NCBI GenBank assembly: GCA_024227475.1
Contig: JAAEUI010000445.1
Span: 1 to 46,703, forward strand
From: Paracoccaceae bacterium
GTDB lineage: Bacteria > Pseudomonadota > Alphaproteobacteria > Rhodobacterales > Rhodobacteraceae
Reading direction: 5' to 3'
DNA: 46,703 nucleotides
The notes beneath the pieces are model-generated. The model was not told where the DNA came from. It ran no database searches and worked only from the letters and a program-made list of their open reading frames with translations. Positions 25,621 to 34,223 of the stretch are shown piece after piece. Each line of letters begins with the position of its first letter. The first letter of the stretch is position 1. A program made the translations under genes and the position numbers.

Positions 25621-26079
25621 TCAGAGTTCCGACCCGTCTTTGCGGGTGAATTTGTAGGATGTCGGTGTCGTTGTGACCTTCATGTCGATGTCCGAATACC
25701 AGGCGGTTTCCTCGGCGGCTTTGGTGCCCACCACCATAAACCTGGCTTCGGAGTCCGTATGATTGACGAAGTGATGGCCATTGCCGTCGTTTGCCGGAAA
25801 GGCAGCGCAGTCACCTATCTGCATCAGCGCCTCGCCATTGTCGTCGATCAGCGTGCATTCGCCTTGGGTGATCATCACGAACTCGTCTTCCTTGACATGC
25901 CAGTGCCGCAGCGAAGATTTCGCGCCGGGTTGCAGGATCACCAGATTGGCCCCGAACTGGGTCAACCCGCCAGCCTGACCAAGCCGCAAGGACGAGCGGC
26001 CAGCCATCTCCGCGTCATGCGGGGCCGGGTAGATCGAGCCGGTTTTCACCGGTACGGTATCAAGGTCGATCTTTGGCAT
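25621..26079 (-). CDS. Cupin-domain protein
   Basis: A 152-aa single-domain cupin. Motif 1 is SSLRHWHVKEDEFVMITQGE (metal ligands H, H, E) near residues 55-74, and motif 2 includes AAFPANDGNGHHFVNHTD near 94-111. The ATG overlaps the fadA stop (TGATG), so it is translationally coupled to beta-oxidation genes. Cupins range from metal-dependent dioxygenases to small-molecule sensors; the function is not predictable. A longer frame upstream runs inside fadA and is not used. Confidence 0.85.
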   Translation of the reverse strand: MPKIDLDTVPVKTGSIYPAPHDAEMAGRSSLRLGQAGGLTQFGANLVILQPGAKSSLRHWHVKEDEFVMITQGECTLIDDNGEALMQIGDCAAFPANDGNGHHFVNHTDSEARFMVVGTKAAEETAWYSDIDMKVTTTPTSYKFTRKDGSEL

Positions 26080-27293
26080 CAGACGCGCTCGATAATTGTC
26101 GCGGCACCCATGCCAGAGCCGATGCACAGCGTCGCCAGACCGGTTTCCCGGTCCGAGCGCTCCATTTCGTCGAGCAGAGTACCCAAAATTACCGCACCAG
26201 TGGCCCCCAGCGGATGCCCCATGGCAATCGCGCCGCCGTTCACGTTGAGCCTGTCATGGTCCACGTTGAAATGGGTCTGGAAGCGCAGCACGACCGAGGC
26301 GAAGGCCTCGTTGACCTCAAACAGATCAATGTCGCCGATCTTCATGCCATTGCGTTCCAGAATACGCTCGGTCACCGGCACTGGCCCCGTCAGCATGATG
26401 GTCGGGTCGGTGCCGATCTTGGCCGTGGCTTTGATCCGTGCGCGCGGCTTGAGGCCGGTCTTTTCGCCAAACGCCTTGTCGCCGATCAGTACGGCAGCAG
26501 AGCCATCGGCAATACCGGACGAATTGCCAGCGTGGTGCACGTGGTTGATCCGTTCCAGTTCCGGGTATTTCAGCAGCGCGATATTGTCGAACCCGGGCAT
26601 CACTTCGCCCATATCCTTGAAGCTGGCTTTCAGCCCGCCGAGCGACTGCATGTCGGTCTCGCCCCGCACCATTTCGTCATGATCGAGGATTTCAAGGCCG
26701 TTCTGATCTTTCAGCGCGTAGACCGATTTCGAGAACCGGTTGTCAGCCTGCGCCGCAGCCGCGCGTTTTTGCGATTCAACCGCGTATTCGTCACACATAT
26801 CGCGCGAGAACCCGTATTTGGTGGCGATGATGTCCGACGAAATCCCCTGCGGTACGAAATAGGCTTTCATGGCGAGGTAGGGATCAACCGCAATTGCGCC
26901 ACCGTCCATGCCCATGGGCACCCGGCTCATGCTTTCCACTCCACCGGCGATATAGGCCGAGCCCATGCCGCCCATCACCTGACCGGCAGCCATGTTCACG
27001 GCCTCCAGACCGGAGGCACAGAACCGGTTGATCGATACGCCAGGCACGCTTTCATCAAGTTCAGAATAAAGCACAGCGGAGCGGGCCAGACAGGCACCCT
27101 GCTCGCCAACTTGCGTGACGTTGCCCCAGATCACGTCATCGATCAGCTTGGAGTCAAACCCGGTGCGGGCTTGCAATTCGTTCAGGGTTTCCGCTGACAA
27201 GCGAACAGCGGTCACCTCGTGCAGCGAGCCGTCCTTTTTGCCTTTGCCACGCGGGGTGCGTGTGGTGTCATAGATATAGGCTTCGTTTGTCAT
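26079..27293 (-). CDS. fadA: Acetyl-CoA C-acyltransferase (thiolase)
   Basis: Last step of beta-oxidation: thiolytic release of acetyl-CoA from 3-ketoacyl-CoA. The 404-aa protein has the nucleophilic cysteine in INRFCASGLEAVNMAAGQ (near residue 90), NVNGGAIAMGHPLGATGA (near 350), and the second cysteine in GLATLCIGSGMGAA near the end. AAGGAAC precedes the ATG. It lies between the GST and cupin genes in the operon. Confidence 0.94.
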   Translation of the reverse strand: MTNEAYIYDTTRTPRGKGKKDGSLHEVTAVRLSAETLNELQARTGFDSKLIDDVIWGNVTQVGEQGACLARSAVLYSELDESVPGVSINRFCASGLEAVNMAAGQVMGGMGSAYIAGGVESMSRVPMGMDGGAIAVDPYLAMKAYFVPQGISSDIIATKYGFSRDMCDEYAVESQKRAAAAQADNRFSKSVYALKDQNGLEILDHDEMVRGETDMQSLGGLKASFKDMGEVMPGFDNIALLKYPELERINHVHHAGNSSGIADGSAAVLIGDKAFGEKTGLKPRARIKATAKIGTDPTIMLTGPVPVTERILERNGMKIGDIDLFEVNEAFASVVLRFQTHFNVDHDRLNVNGGAIAMGHPLGATGAVILGTLLDEMERSDRETGLATLCIGSGMGAATIIERV

Positions 27294-27314
27294 ATCCGGG
27301 TTCCTTCGTCGGGT

Positions 27315-27956
27315 TCAGGCGCGGTCAGCAGGGCTGCCGGGCATCAAATCATAGGGGTGTTTCCAACCGGGGAGGGCTGCGATGTTGTTCAACCAGCGGT
27401 CAATCTCGGGCCAGTCGGTGCGGTCAAATCCAAATGGTTCCTCAAAAAACAGGTATCCACAGCAGGAAATATCGGCATTGGTCAGCCCGTCGCCAACAAC
27501 CCAGTCGCGCCCTTTCAGATGGTTGTTCAGCACTTGGTACGCGGCTTTCAGGCGGCCTTGCATAAAGCTAATCACATCCGGGTTTTGGTGCTTTTCGGGC
27601 AGGAAATTGATCAGGAACCGGGTCAAGCCAGCCTGCGAACTGAGCTTGTGGTTGTCCCACAGAACCCAGCGCAAAACTTCGCGCTTGTCTTCTGCCGTTT
27701 CACCACCGAATTTTCCGGTCAGCTCGGTCACATAGGACTGGATTACCCCGGATTGCGTCAGTTTAACGTCGCCTTGCACGAGTACCGGTACTTCGCCCAT
27801 CTCACTAATGTTCTCGCGGAATTCAGGCGAACGGCATTCGCCACCAAAGAAATCAACCCAGACCGGCTCCCAGTCGAGCCCGGATAATTCCAGCGCCAGC
27901 GCCGCCTTATAGGAGTTGCCGCTTTCGCCCATGCAGTAGAGTTTGATGTCAGCCAT
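27315..27956 (-). CDS. Glutathione S-transferase family protein
   Basis: A 213-aa GST. The N-terminal thioredoxin-like domain (about 1-80) has YCMGESGNSYKAALALEL, where a serine or cysteine near residue 12 would activate glutathione, and the conserved cis-Pro in GEVPVL. The helical C-terminal domain has ADISCCGYLF. A perfect AGGAGG precedes the ATG. It sits between an acyl-CoA dehydrogenase gene and fadA, so it may handle glutathione adducts of reactive acyl intermediates (inference). Confidence 0.88.
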   Translation of the reverse strand: MADIKLYCMGESGNSYKAALALELSGLDWEPVWVDFFGGECRSPEFRENISEMGEVPVLVQGDVKLTQSGVIQSYVTELTGKFGGETAEDKREVLRWVLWDNHKLSSQAGLTRFLINFLPEKHQNPDVISFMQGRLKAAYQVLNNHLKGRDWVVGDGLTNADISCCGYLFFEEPFGFDRTDWPEIDRWLNNIAALPGWKHPYDLMPGSPADRA

Positions 27957-27966
27957 AATGTGCCTC

Positions 27967-29121
27967 CTAGAGCGAGCGCGAGGCCAGCTCCTTCATGATC
28001 TCATTGGTTCCGCCATAAATGCGCTGAACCCGGGCGTCCGTCCACATTTCCGCTACGTCGTATTCGGCCATGTAACCATAACCGCCGTGCAGTTGCAGGC
28101 ATTCGTCCACCACCTCTCCTTGGGTGTCCGAAAGCCAGTATTTTGACATCGCCGCCTGTTCCGCCGTCAACTCGCCGCGCAGATGCGCCGCGATGCAGGC
28201 GTCAAGATATGCGCGTGCCACGTGGGTTTTGGTCTGGCACTCCACCAGTTTGAACCGGGTGTTCTGAAACTGGGTCAGTGGCCCGCCAAAGGCTTGACGT
28301 TCCTTGCAGTATTCGATGGTTCGCGAAACCGCGCCTTCCATCATGCCCACGGCACCGCACCCGATAATCAGCCGTTCCTGCGGCAGTTGCTTCATCATCT
28401 GATAAAAACCCTGGCCCTCGCCATCACCCAGCAGATTTTCCGGCGGGATTTCGACGTTGTCGAAAAACAGTTCAGAGGTGTCGGCAGCCTTCAGCCCTAC
28501 TTTGTCGAGGTTGCGGCCCCGGCTGAAACCCTCGGCCCCGTCAGTTTCCACCACGACCAGCGAAGTGCCCTTGGCTTTCTGGCTGGGGTCGGTCTTGGCG
28601 GCCACGATGATCAGATTGGCGTGTTGCCCATTGGTAATAAAGGTCTTCTGCCCGGTCAGGCGGTAAGAGTTTCCTTCCTTGACTGCCCGGGACTTGATGC
28701 CCTGAACGTCAGACCCGCCAGACGGTTCGGTCATCGCCAGCGCGCCGACGAGTTCACCCGACACCATTTTGGGCAGCCACCGTTTCTTCTGATCCTCTGT
28801 ACCGCAGTTCAGGATGTAATGCGCGACAATTCCAGAATGAATGCCGTTCCCCCAGCTTGCCAGATTGCACCGTGTCCCGGCCATCAGGATCACCGCTTCA
28901 TGGCCGAAGTCGCCGCCCGCACCACCGTATTCCTCGGGGATCGACGGGCAGAGGAGGCCGAGTTCCCCGGCCTCTTTCCAGGTCGAGATATCCATTTCGC
29001 CCTGCTTGCGCCATTTATCGAACCGCGGTTCCCACTCAGTGGTGATGAACTGGGTCGTCATGTCCTCGAGCATCTTGTGCTCATCGGTCATCCAGGCAGA
29101 GGGCAGGGCGTTAATGGTCAT
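27967..29121 (-). CDS. Acyl-CoA dehydrogenase
   Basis: FAD flavoenzyme, 384 aa, of the usual length. It has the N-terminal helical domain, the flavin-binding segment [20 protein letters not shown] (near residue 124), [18 protein letters not shown], and the C-terminal [20 protein letters not shown] that carries the catalytic glutamate. It oxidises an acyl-CoA to the trans-2-enoyl-CoA and passes electrons to ETF. Chain-length preference is not readable. AGGAG precedes the ATG. It follows the 591-aa dehydrogenase by 12 bp. Confidence 0.93.
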   Translation of the reverse strand: MTINALPSAWMTDEHKMLEDMTTQFITTEWEPRFDKWRKQGEMDISTWKEAGELGLLCPSIPEEYGGAGGDFGHEAVILMAGTRCNLASWGNGIHSGIVAHYILNCGTEDQKKRWLPKMVSGELVGALAMTEPSGGSDVQGIKSRAVKEGNSYRLTGQKTFITNGQHANLIIVAAKTDPSQKAKGTSLVVVETDGAEGFSRGRNLDKVGLKAADTSELFFDNVEIPPENLLGDGEGQGFYQMMKQLPQERLIIGCGAVGMMEGAVSRTIEYCKERQAFGGPLTQFQNTRFKLVECQTKTHVARAYLDACIAAHLRGELTAEQAAMSKYWLSDTQGEVVDECLQLHGGYGYMAEYDVAEMWTDARVQRIYGGTNEIMKELASRSL

Positions 29122-29133
29122 AATCCGGCTCCT

Positions 29134-30909
29134 TTAAAAAGCGTCAGCATCCAGACCCATCACCGTGTCGGCACCGGACTGAATCCGCGCCAGCAACATG
29201 CCCGTCGCGGGCAGTTGGCGGGCCATGTAATAGCGCCCGGTGATCAGCTTGTTCTTGTAAAACTCAGGATCATCGGCGTTGCCATCCAGCGCCTCGGTGG
29301 CAACCTTAGCCATCCGCGCCCACATCAGGCCGAAGCAGACGTGACCGAACAAATGCATGAAGTCGTTGGAACCGGCCAGCGCTGCATTCGGGTTCTTCAT
29401 GCCTTCCTGCATGAAGAACATACCGGCGGCCTGCAAGTCTTTGCTGGCTTGCTTCAGCGGGTCGATGAAATCGGCCAGGGCTTCGTTATCCTTGTTCTGG
29501 GAAATGAAGCTCTTCACCAGCTCAAAGAATGCCATCACGTGCTTGCCGCCATCCGTGCCGAGTTTGCGGCCCACCAGATCCAGCGCCTGCACCCCGTTGG
29601 CACCTTCATAGATCATCGCAATGCGGGCATCGCGGGTGAACTGGCTCATGCCATGTTCTTCGATATAGCCGTGGCCGCCGTAAACCTGCTGCGCCTGCAC
29701 GGTCATGTCGTACCCTTTGTCGGTGATGAAACCCTTGATCACCGGGGTCAGCAACGAAATCAGCCCGTCTGCGTCTTTGTCATTCGACCGGTGCGCCTTG
29801 TCGATCATCATCGCGCCCCAATAGGTGAACGCGCGCGCGCCTTCACAAAAGGACTTCTGGTCCATCAGGCTGCGGCGGATATCAGGATGAACGATCAGCG
29901 GATCGGCTGGCCCATCCGGGTTTTCCGGCCCTGTAACCGCACGTCCCTGCAGACGGTCCTTGGCATAGATCACGGCGTTCTGATAGGCCGCTTCGGCCTG
30001 TGCCAGCCCCTGCATACCCACGCCCAGCCGGGCGTGGTTCATCATGGTGAACATGGCGCGCATGCCTTTGTGTTCGTCGCCCAGCAGATAGCCCGTCGCC
30101 TCGTCATAGTTCATTACGCAGGTCGAGTTGCCGTGGATGCCCATCTTCTCTTCGATGGCCCCGCAGGACACACCGTTGCGCGCGCCTTCTGAGCCGTCTT
30201 CGTTCACCATGAATTTTGGCACGATGAACAGGGACACGCCCTTGATCCCATCCGGGGCGCCGGTAATTCTTGCCAGCACCAGATGGATGATGTTGTCGGA
30301 CATGTCGTGTTCGCCGGCCGAGATGAAAATCTTCTGGCCGGAAATCTTGTAGCTGCCATCCGCCTGCGGCTCTGCCTTGGTACGCATCAGTCCCAGATCG
30401 GTGCCGCAGTGCGGTTCGGTCAGGTTCATGGTGCCGGTCCATTTGCAGGTGGTCATATTCGGCAGATAGGTTGCTTTTTGCTCAGCGCTGCCGTGGGCAT
30501 GGATCGAGGCATATGCGCCGTTGGTCAGGCCCTGATACATGGCAAAGGCCTGATTGGAGGAACTGAGCATTTCACTGACAGCGGTGCCCATCAGATATGG
30601 CATGCCTTGCCCGCCATACTCCGGGTCTGCCGCAATACCGGTCCAGCCGCCGTCGCACAGTTCGTTGAACGCCTCTTTAAATCCGGTCGGCGTGCGCACG
30701 ACACCGTTTTCCAATGTACAGCCTTCCTTGTCGCCAACCACGTTCAGCGGGGCAAGAACCTCGCCGGTGATCTTCCCGGCTTCCTCCAGAACAGCAGAAG
30801 TGAAATCGGCGGACAGGTCATCATATCCTTCGATTTCCTGGTTTTCGACCTCTAGGAGTTCCTGCAAAATGAATTGCATGTCTTTAGTGGGGGCAATGTA
30901 GGAAGGCAT
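29134..30909 (-). CDS. Long-form acyl-CoA dehydrogenase (DmdC/FadE-like)
   Basis: A 591-aa flavoenzyme, longer than classic dehydrogenases because of a C-terminal extension. It has [20 protein letters not shown] (flavin segment, near residue 158), the [23 protein letters not shown] block, and catalytic glutamate region [19 protein letters not shown] (near 445). The N-terminal [19 protein letters not shown] is typical of the subgroup that includes 3-methylmercaptopropionyl-CoA dehydrogenase DmdC. DMSP breakdown is common in roseobacters, but the substrate cannot be assigned from sequence. A MerR gene lies 25 bp upstream. Confidence 0.9.
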   Translation of the reverse strand: MPSYIAPTKDMQFILQELLEVENQEIEGYDDLSADFTSAVLEEAGKITGEVLAPLNVVGDKEGCTLENGVVRTPTGFKEAFNELCDGGWTGIAADPEYGGQGMPYLMGTAVSEMLSSSNQAFAMYQGLTNGAYASIHAHGSAEQKATYLPNMTTCKWTGTMNLTEPHCGTDLGLMRTKAEPQADGSYKISGQKIFISAGEHDMSDNIIHLVLARITGAPDGIKGVSLFIVPKFMVNEDGSEGARNGVSCGAIEEKMGIHGNSTCVMNYDEATGYLLGDEHKGMRAMFTMMNHARLGVGMQGLAQAEAAYQNAVIYAKDRLQGRAVTGPENPDGPADPLIVHPDIRRSLMDQKSFCEGARAFTYWGAMMIDKAHRSNDKDADGLISLLTPVIKGFITDKGYDMTVQAQQVYGGHGYIEEHGMSQFTRDARIAMIYEGANGVQALDLVGRKLGTDGGKHVMAFFELVKSFISQNKDNEALADFIDPLKQASKDLQAAGMFFMQEGMKNPNAALAGSNDFMHLFGHVCFGLMWARMAKVATEALDGNADDPEFYKNKLITGRYYMARQLPATGMLLARIQSGADTVMGLDADAF

Positions 30910-30934
30910 CGGGCTCTCTCTTGTGTTGTTCGGA

Positions 30935-31333
30935 TTATTCAGCCGCTTTTTCGTTTTTCTGCGAGGCGATGAGTTCAGCGCCCCACTTCAGTTGTTCTTC
31001 GAGTTCAGAAATCGTCAGGTCCAATTCGGCCCGCTGTTCTTTCATCGCTTTAAGACGAGTCAGGCCAAGGTCGTAGGTGCGTTCGTACTGGGTCATCTGT
31101 TGATCGCCCAGATAGTACATGTCCAGTAACTGGCGGATTTCCTCCAGCGAAAACCCGAATTTCTTGCCCCGCAGGATCAGCTTTATGCGGCCGACATCAT
31201 GCTTGCTATAGAGGCGTTTCTGGCCATCACGTGCAGGCCCGATCAGTTCTTTGGACTCATAAAAACGCAGAGTCCGGGGGGTTACCTGGAACAGGTCGCA
31301 CATTTCGCGAATTGTCAGCATTCGTTCAGTCAT
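30935..31333 (-). CDS. MerR-family regulator leading the beta-oxidation operon
   Basis: A 132-aa MerR-type protein. The N-terminal winged helix is [30 protein letters not shown], followed by [23 protein letters not shown] and a long dimerisation coiled coil (about 80-125). There are no effector cysteines of the metal-sensing type, so it probably belongs to the group that controls fatty-acid or branched-chain amino-acid catabolism (LiuR-like), which responds to acyl-CoA. It is 25 bp upstream of the first acyl-CoA dehydrogenase gene and likely co-transcribed with the operon it controls. Its promoter region carries TTACGT-TT-ACGTAA at 31408-31421. Confidence 0.9.
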   Translation of the reverse strand: MTERMLTIREMCDLFQVTPRTLRFYESKELIGPARDGQKRLYSKHDVGRIKLILRGKKFGFSLEEIRQLLDMYYLGDQQMTQYERTYDLGLTRLKAMKEQRAELDLTISELEEQLKWGAELIASQKNEKAAE

Positions 31334-31407
31334 GTCTCACCTTTATCGGTTAGTGAAGGATAGCACCCACGTGGGAAGCTGCCTATCCACCGACAAGATG
31401 AATTACA

Positions 31408-31421
31408 TTACGTTTACGTAA
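31408..31421. promoter_or_regulatory. MerR (LiuR-like) operator
   Basis: TTACGTTTACGTAA is a perfect TTACGT-N2-ACGTAA dyad in the 100-bp gap between the two MerR genes, 75 bp upstream of the operon-leading MerR start. It resembles the ACGT-rich palindromes known for LiuR-type MerR regulators of acyl-CoA catabolism. CCCACGTGGG, a second 10-bp dyad, lies closer to the gene. Autoregulation of the MerR-dehydrogenase operon is the simplest reading. Confidence 0.65.
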
Positions 31422-31433
31422 AAATACGCAACG

Positions 31434-31805
31434 TCACTTTTGCATTTCACCCAAAGTGCGGTCCCTAAGGCCGCGCAGTTCGTCGATGGTTTCTTGCAAT
31501 TGTACCTTGCGCGATTCGAGTTCGTCGATCTGACGACCAGACATTTCAACCCAGATTTCCATCTGCTCGCGTTCGCCGGTCTGGTTGTACATTTCCAGCC
31601 ACTGGCGAATCTGTTCAAGCGAAAATCCAAAGCGACGACCCCGCAGGATCAGTTCCATTCGCGCAAATTCTGTAGGGCCGAAATACCGGGTCCGGCCTTC
31701 TTTTTCGGGAAACAGCAGCTCAATGTATTCGTAGTAACGCAACGTGCGCGGTGTGACGTCGAACTTCGCACACATCTCCTTGAGGGTAATTCGCTCTTCC
31801 GCCAT
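31434..31805 (-). CDS. Second MerR-family regulator
   Basis: A 123-aa protein close in layout to the neighbouring MerR protein: helix-turn-helix ITLKEMCAKFDVTPRTLRYYEYIELLFPEK, then MELILRGRRFGFSLEQIRQWLEMYNQTGE, then a coiled coil. The two are diverged paralogues, probably from a tandem duplication, and might share operators or form mixed dimers (inference). The leader is largely a 117-bp palindromic element (31814-31931) that ends 8 bp before the ATG, so its promoter must lie within or beyond that element. Confidence 0.9.
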   Translation of the reverse strand: MAEERITLKEMCAKFDVTPRTLRYYEYIELLFPEKEGRTRYFGPTEFARMELILRGRRFGFSLEQIRQWLEMYNQTGEREQMEIWVEMSGRQIDELESRKVQLQETIDELRGLRDRTLGEMQK

Positions 31806-31813
31806 GACCTGAC

Positions 31814-31931
31814 CCTGAGCGTTTCATGTTCAATCTGCTTCAGATCAAATTTGAAACGCCACTTTCAAAACCCGTTGTTGTTGCTTTTCACGATTCGACA
31901 CTGAGTCGAAAGGCGCGTGAAAAGCTCTAGT
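31814..31931. repeat. 118-bp two-hairpin element in the leader of the second MerR gene
   Basis: Ends are CCTGAGCGTTTC and GAAAAGCTCTAG, so only one CTAG is intact. Hairpin 1 is formed by GCGTTTCA and TTTGAAACGC (about 31819-31859). Hairpin 2 is formed by GCTTTTCACG and CGTGAAAAGC (about 31883-31928). Same orientation as the copies at 37421 and 37894. A further dyad, TTTCCGTAGCGGAAA, follows at 31931-31945. Confidence 0.8.
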
Positions 31932-31984
31932 TTCCGTAGCGGAAATACTATCGGTCACGGACAGATATTCAACCCCGTGTTGTA

Positions 31985-33160
31985 TCAGAGAAAGTCAGGG
32001 AAGAAGAAAAAGAACGTGTAAGCGACGATGAAAGCCGGGATCGCCGAATAAACCGTAGCCAGCAAAGCCACGCGCGGGTTCAGCGCTATCGCCGGGAATA
32101 ACGCGTCGCCGTCATTGGAAATCGCATTGCCCATCAGTGCGGCAAAGGGCACCAGGCCGTTGATATAAAGCGTGGTTACCAGAACTTGCGGGCCGCAACC
32201 CGGGATGAACCCTATCAGGATACCAATCAGCGGCAGCAGGATGGCGATGGATGAGAACAGCGCTTCCAGATCCAGCCCGCCATAGACCACCACATAATCA
32301 TAGGCGAGATAAGCCCCGATCACCCACACAGAAATAAAACTGGTTTCCTCTGCCAGCCGGGTGATTGGTGAATCCTTGCTGTGGGTCATGGCCTGCAGTG
32401 ATGACGTGGACCAGACGAACAGGCCAATTGTGGTACCGGCCAGGCCAACGTACAGCGGCAGGCTGCCATAGGTCGCTTCGAAATCCACCTGCATCAGTTG
32501 CGAAACACCAAACACCAGGCCCGGAATTGCAACCAGCAGATAAGCATAGTCCTTCCAGCGGGTTCTCCCGATCAGTGGTGCAAGCTCGCAGGTCGATTTG
32601 GCGGAGCTCTGATAATCATCCTTGATGAAGTGGTTGATAAGGTAACCTGTCAAAATCCCCACCACAAAACCAAGGGGCAGAACCACCATCGCGGTATCAG
32701 GACGGGTGGCGATCAAAAGAAACGCCGCATCACCCATGGTCGAGGTCAGAGCCGCGACAACGGCACCGAAACTGACATTGCCCGAACTGTAAGCGGCAAC
32801 CACGACAACAGCGCCGCCGCATCCGGGGGTCGCGCCCATCAAGGCCGCCATCGGCACCTGTGCCGCCTTGGCGTTGCGCAGCGCCGTGCCGATATCAAAG
32901 CGGAAAACCCGCTCTGCCCCGTAGAACAGCAACAGAGTTGCCGCAACAAAGGCGCTGACCTGAACGTAAGCATCCATCATCAGGGTCCGGGTCAGCGCGC
33001 CCAGTTCACCTGGTGCAACGGCCAGAAGGGCAAAGGACAGGGCCACTGCCAGACGTTTGGCGCGAAACGGACCGATCTTGTCCTGCGCGACGAATTCAGA
33101 TGCGCCTGAAACAGCAACGAAGCCGGTGGGTTCAGGCAGGATGTCTGGTGTCTGGGTCAT
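31985..33160 (-). CDS. Putative manganese / heavy-metal transporter (10-TM family)
   Basis: A 391-aa protein with about ten membrane helices in two repeats, each with a proline-glycine-cysteine turn: MGATPGCGGAVVVVAAYS (near residue 105) and IGFIPGCGPQVLVTTLYING (near 335). This matches the putative manganese transporter / 10-TM heavy-metal exporter family, related to ArsP. The direction of transport is not known from sequence. A Fur/Mur-type dyad lies 20 bp before the ATG, which supports a metal role. It diverges from a thioesterase gene across 125 bp. Confidence 0.8.
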   Translation of the reverse strand: MTQTPDILPEPTGFVAVSGASEFVAQDKIGPFRAKRLAVALSFALLAVAPGELGALTRTLMMDAYVQVSAFVAATLLLFYGAERVFRFDIGTALRNAKAAQVPMAALMGATPGCGGAVVVVAAYSSGNVSFGAVVAALTSTMGDAAFLLIATRPDTAMVVLPLGFVVGILTGYLINHFIKDDYQSSAKSTCELAPLIGRTRWKDYAYLLVAIPGLVFGVSQLMQVDFEATYGSLPLYVGLAGTTIGLFVWSTSSLQAMTHSKDSPITRLAEETSFISVWVIGAYLAYDYVVVYGGLDLEALFSSIAILLPLIGILIGFIPGCGPQVLVTTLYINGLVPFAALMGNAISNDGDALFPAIALNPRVALLATVYSAIPAFIVAYTFFFFFPDFL

Positions 33161-33179
33161 GGTGCCCCGGAATTCTGCA

Positions 33180-33198
33180 ATTGCGAATTATTCTCAAT
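33180..33198. promoter_or_regulatory. Fur/Mur-type operator before the metal transporter gene
   Basis: ATTGCGAATTATTCTCAAT has the symmetric form ATTGnGAATnATTCnCAAT: eight of nine pairs match around the central base, in the 19-bp size of a Fur box. It lies in the 125-bp gap between the transporter (start 33160, minus) and a thioesterase gene (start 33286, plus), close to the transporter ATG, where binding would block expression. In alphaproteobacteria the Fur orthologue often acts as a manganese regulator (Mur). A second dyad, GCTTGCA/TGCAAGC at 33211-33232, lies next to it. Confidence 0.7.
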
Positions 33199-33285
33199 AT
33201 CGTATTTAGGGCTTGCACCTCAAAATGCAAGCGAAATAACTGTGGGAGCGTTAACTCGGCAAATTCCCGTCCCACAAGGCACCCA

Positions 33286-33729
33286 ATGACGACAACAAAA
33301 GAAAAAATCGCCCGGCAATTCACCGCAGCGCTGCCGTTTTGCAGCGCGCTCGGTATGCGAATCGATGAAACCGGGCCGGGGATGGCAGCGCTCTCCATGC
33401 CCTATGATGCGAAACTGGTAGGCAATCCGGATACCGGCGTCGTGCACGGAGGCGCAGTTTCTGCGCTGCTTGACAGCTGTGCCGGAACAGCGGTTTTTCT
33501 GCACCCGGACGGTGTTATGCCGACCGCGACCATCGATTTACGCGTGGATTACATGCGCGCCGCCAAACCCGGAGAACGCATCCACGCCCGCGCTGCAGTG
33601 TACCACACAACCCGCACGGTCGCATTTGTCCGGGCCTCGGCCTGGGACGATGATGCTGATCATCCCGTGGCAACAGCAACTGGTACGTTTACTTTTGCCC
33701 AGGCCCAGAATGAAGAGGTCAAACCATGA
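33286..33729 (+). CDS. PaaI-family hotdog thioesterase
   Basis: A 147-aa single hotdog-fold protein. The motif GVVHGGAVSALLDSCAGTAVF (near residues 56-76) is the PaaI/YbgC-like HGG...D active-site segment. TIDLRVDYMRAAKPGE is the next conserved block. It hydrolyses an acyl-CoA or aryl-CoA thioester; the substrate is unknown. The ATG at 33286 follows AAGG. The stop overlaps the next gene's ATG (ATGA). Confidence 0.87.
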   Translation: MTTTKEKIARQFTAALPFCSALGMRIDETGPGMAALSMPYDAKLVGNPDTGVVHGGAVSALLDSCAGTAVFLHPDGVMPTATIDLRVDYMRAAKPGERIHARAAVYHTTRTVAFVRASAWDDDADHPVATATGTFTFAQAQNEEVKP

Positions 33730-34223
33730 GCAATGGCAAAAATGAGTCTTTGCAGGCCATAAAAGAGCGCCGCGACACAGCACTTAAGGCGCTGATCGGG
33801 CGGGTTCCCTATCTGGATTTCATGGGTATTTCCTTTGACCGGCGCGGTGATGAGCTGACGGCAGTGATGCGATTTGACGACAAGCTGATTGGCAACCCTA
33901 CCCTGCCTGCGCTGCACGGGGGGGCTACCGCTTCATTCCTCGAAACGGCTGCGCTGATTGAATTGGCTTGGGCGCGGGCCTGGGAAGCGATGGAACAGGG
34001 CGTTCAGGACCCGGAGGAAATGGCGATCAGGTTGCCCAAGACCATCGATATCACCGTGGACTATCTGCGCTCCGGCCTGCCACGGGACTGCTATGCAAGG
34101 GCGCGGGTGAACCGTTCCGGGCGGCGTTACGCTTCGGTACATGTTGAGGCCTGGCAGGACAACAGAAGCCGTTTGTTTGCCCAGGCGACCGGGCATTTCC
34201 TTATGCCCAGCAAGGATGGCTGA
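33726..34223 (+). CDS. Second PaaI-family hotdog thioesterase
   Basis: A 165-aa paralogue of the preceding protein: PALHGGATASFLETAALIELAWA (near residues 60-82) and TIDITVDYLRSGLPRDCYARARV. The order of motifs is the same, but the active-site acid is E in SFLETAA rather than D. Two coupled hotdog proteins may form a heteromeric enzyme (inference). It overlaps the upstream gene by 4 bp and the MATE gene by 8 bp. Confidence 0.87.
   Translation: MSNGKNESLQAIKERRDTALKALIGRVPYLDFMGISFDRRGDELTAVMRFDDKLIGNPTLPALHGGATASFLETAALIELAWARAWEAMEQGVQDPEEMAIRLPKTIDITVDYLRSGLPRDCYARARVNRSGRRYASVHVEAWQDNRSRLFAQATGHFLMPSKDG

Noticed and set aside
27967-27985. CTAGAGCG at the end of the acyl-CoA dehydrogenase gene as an element terminus
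   Set aside because: The bases are coding (SRSL and TAG) and no hairpin unit follows; it is only a possible target site.
28183-30192. 669-codon plus-strand open frame opposite two acyl-CoA dehydrogenase genes
   Set aside because: The minus strand carries two unmistakable dehydrogenases; the plus-strand product is rich in His, Arg and Gln without a recognisable domain.
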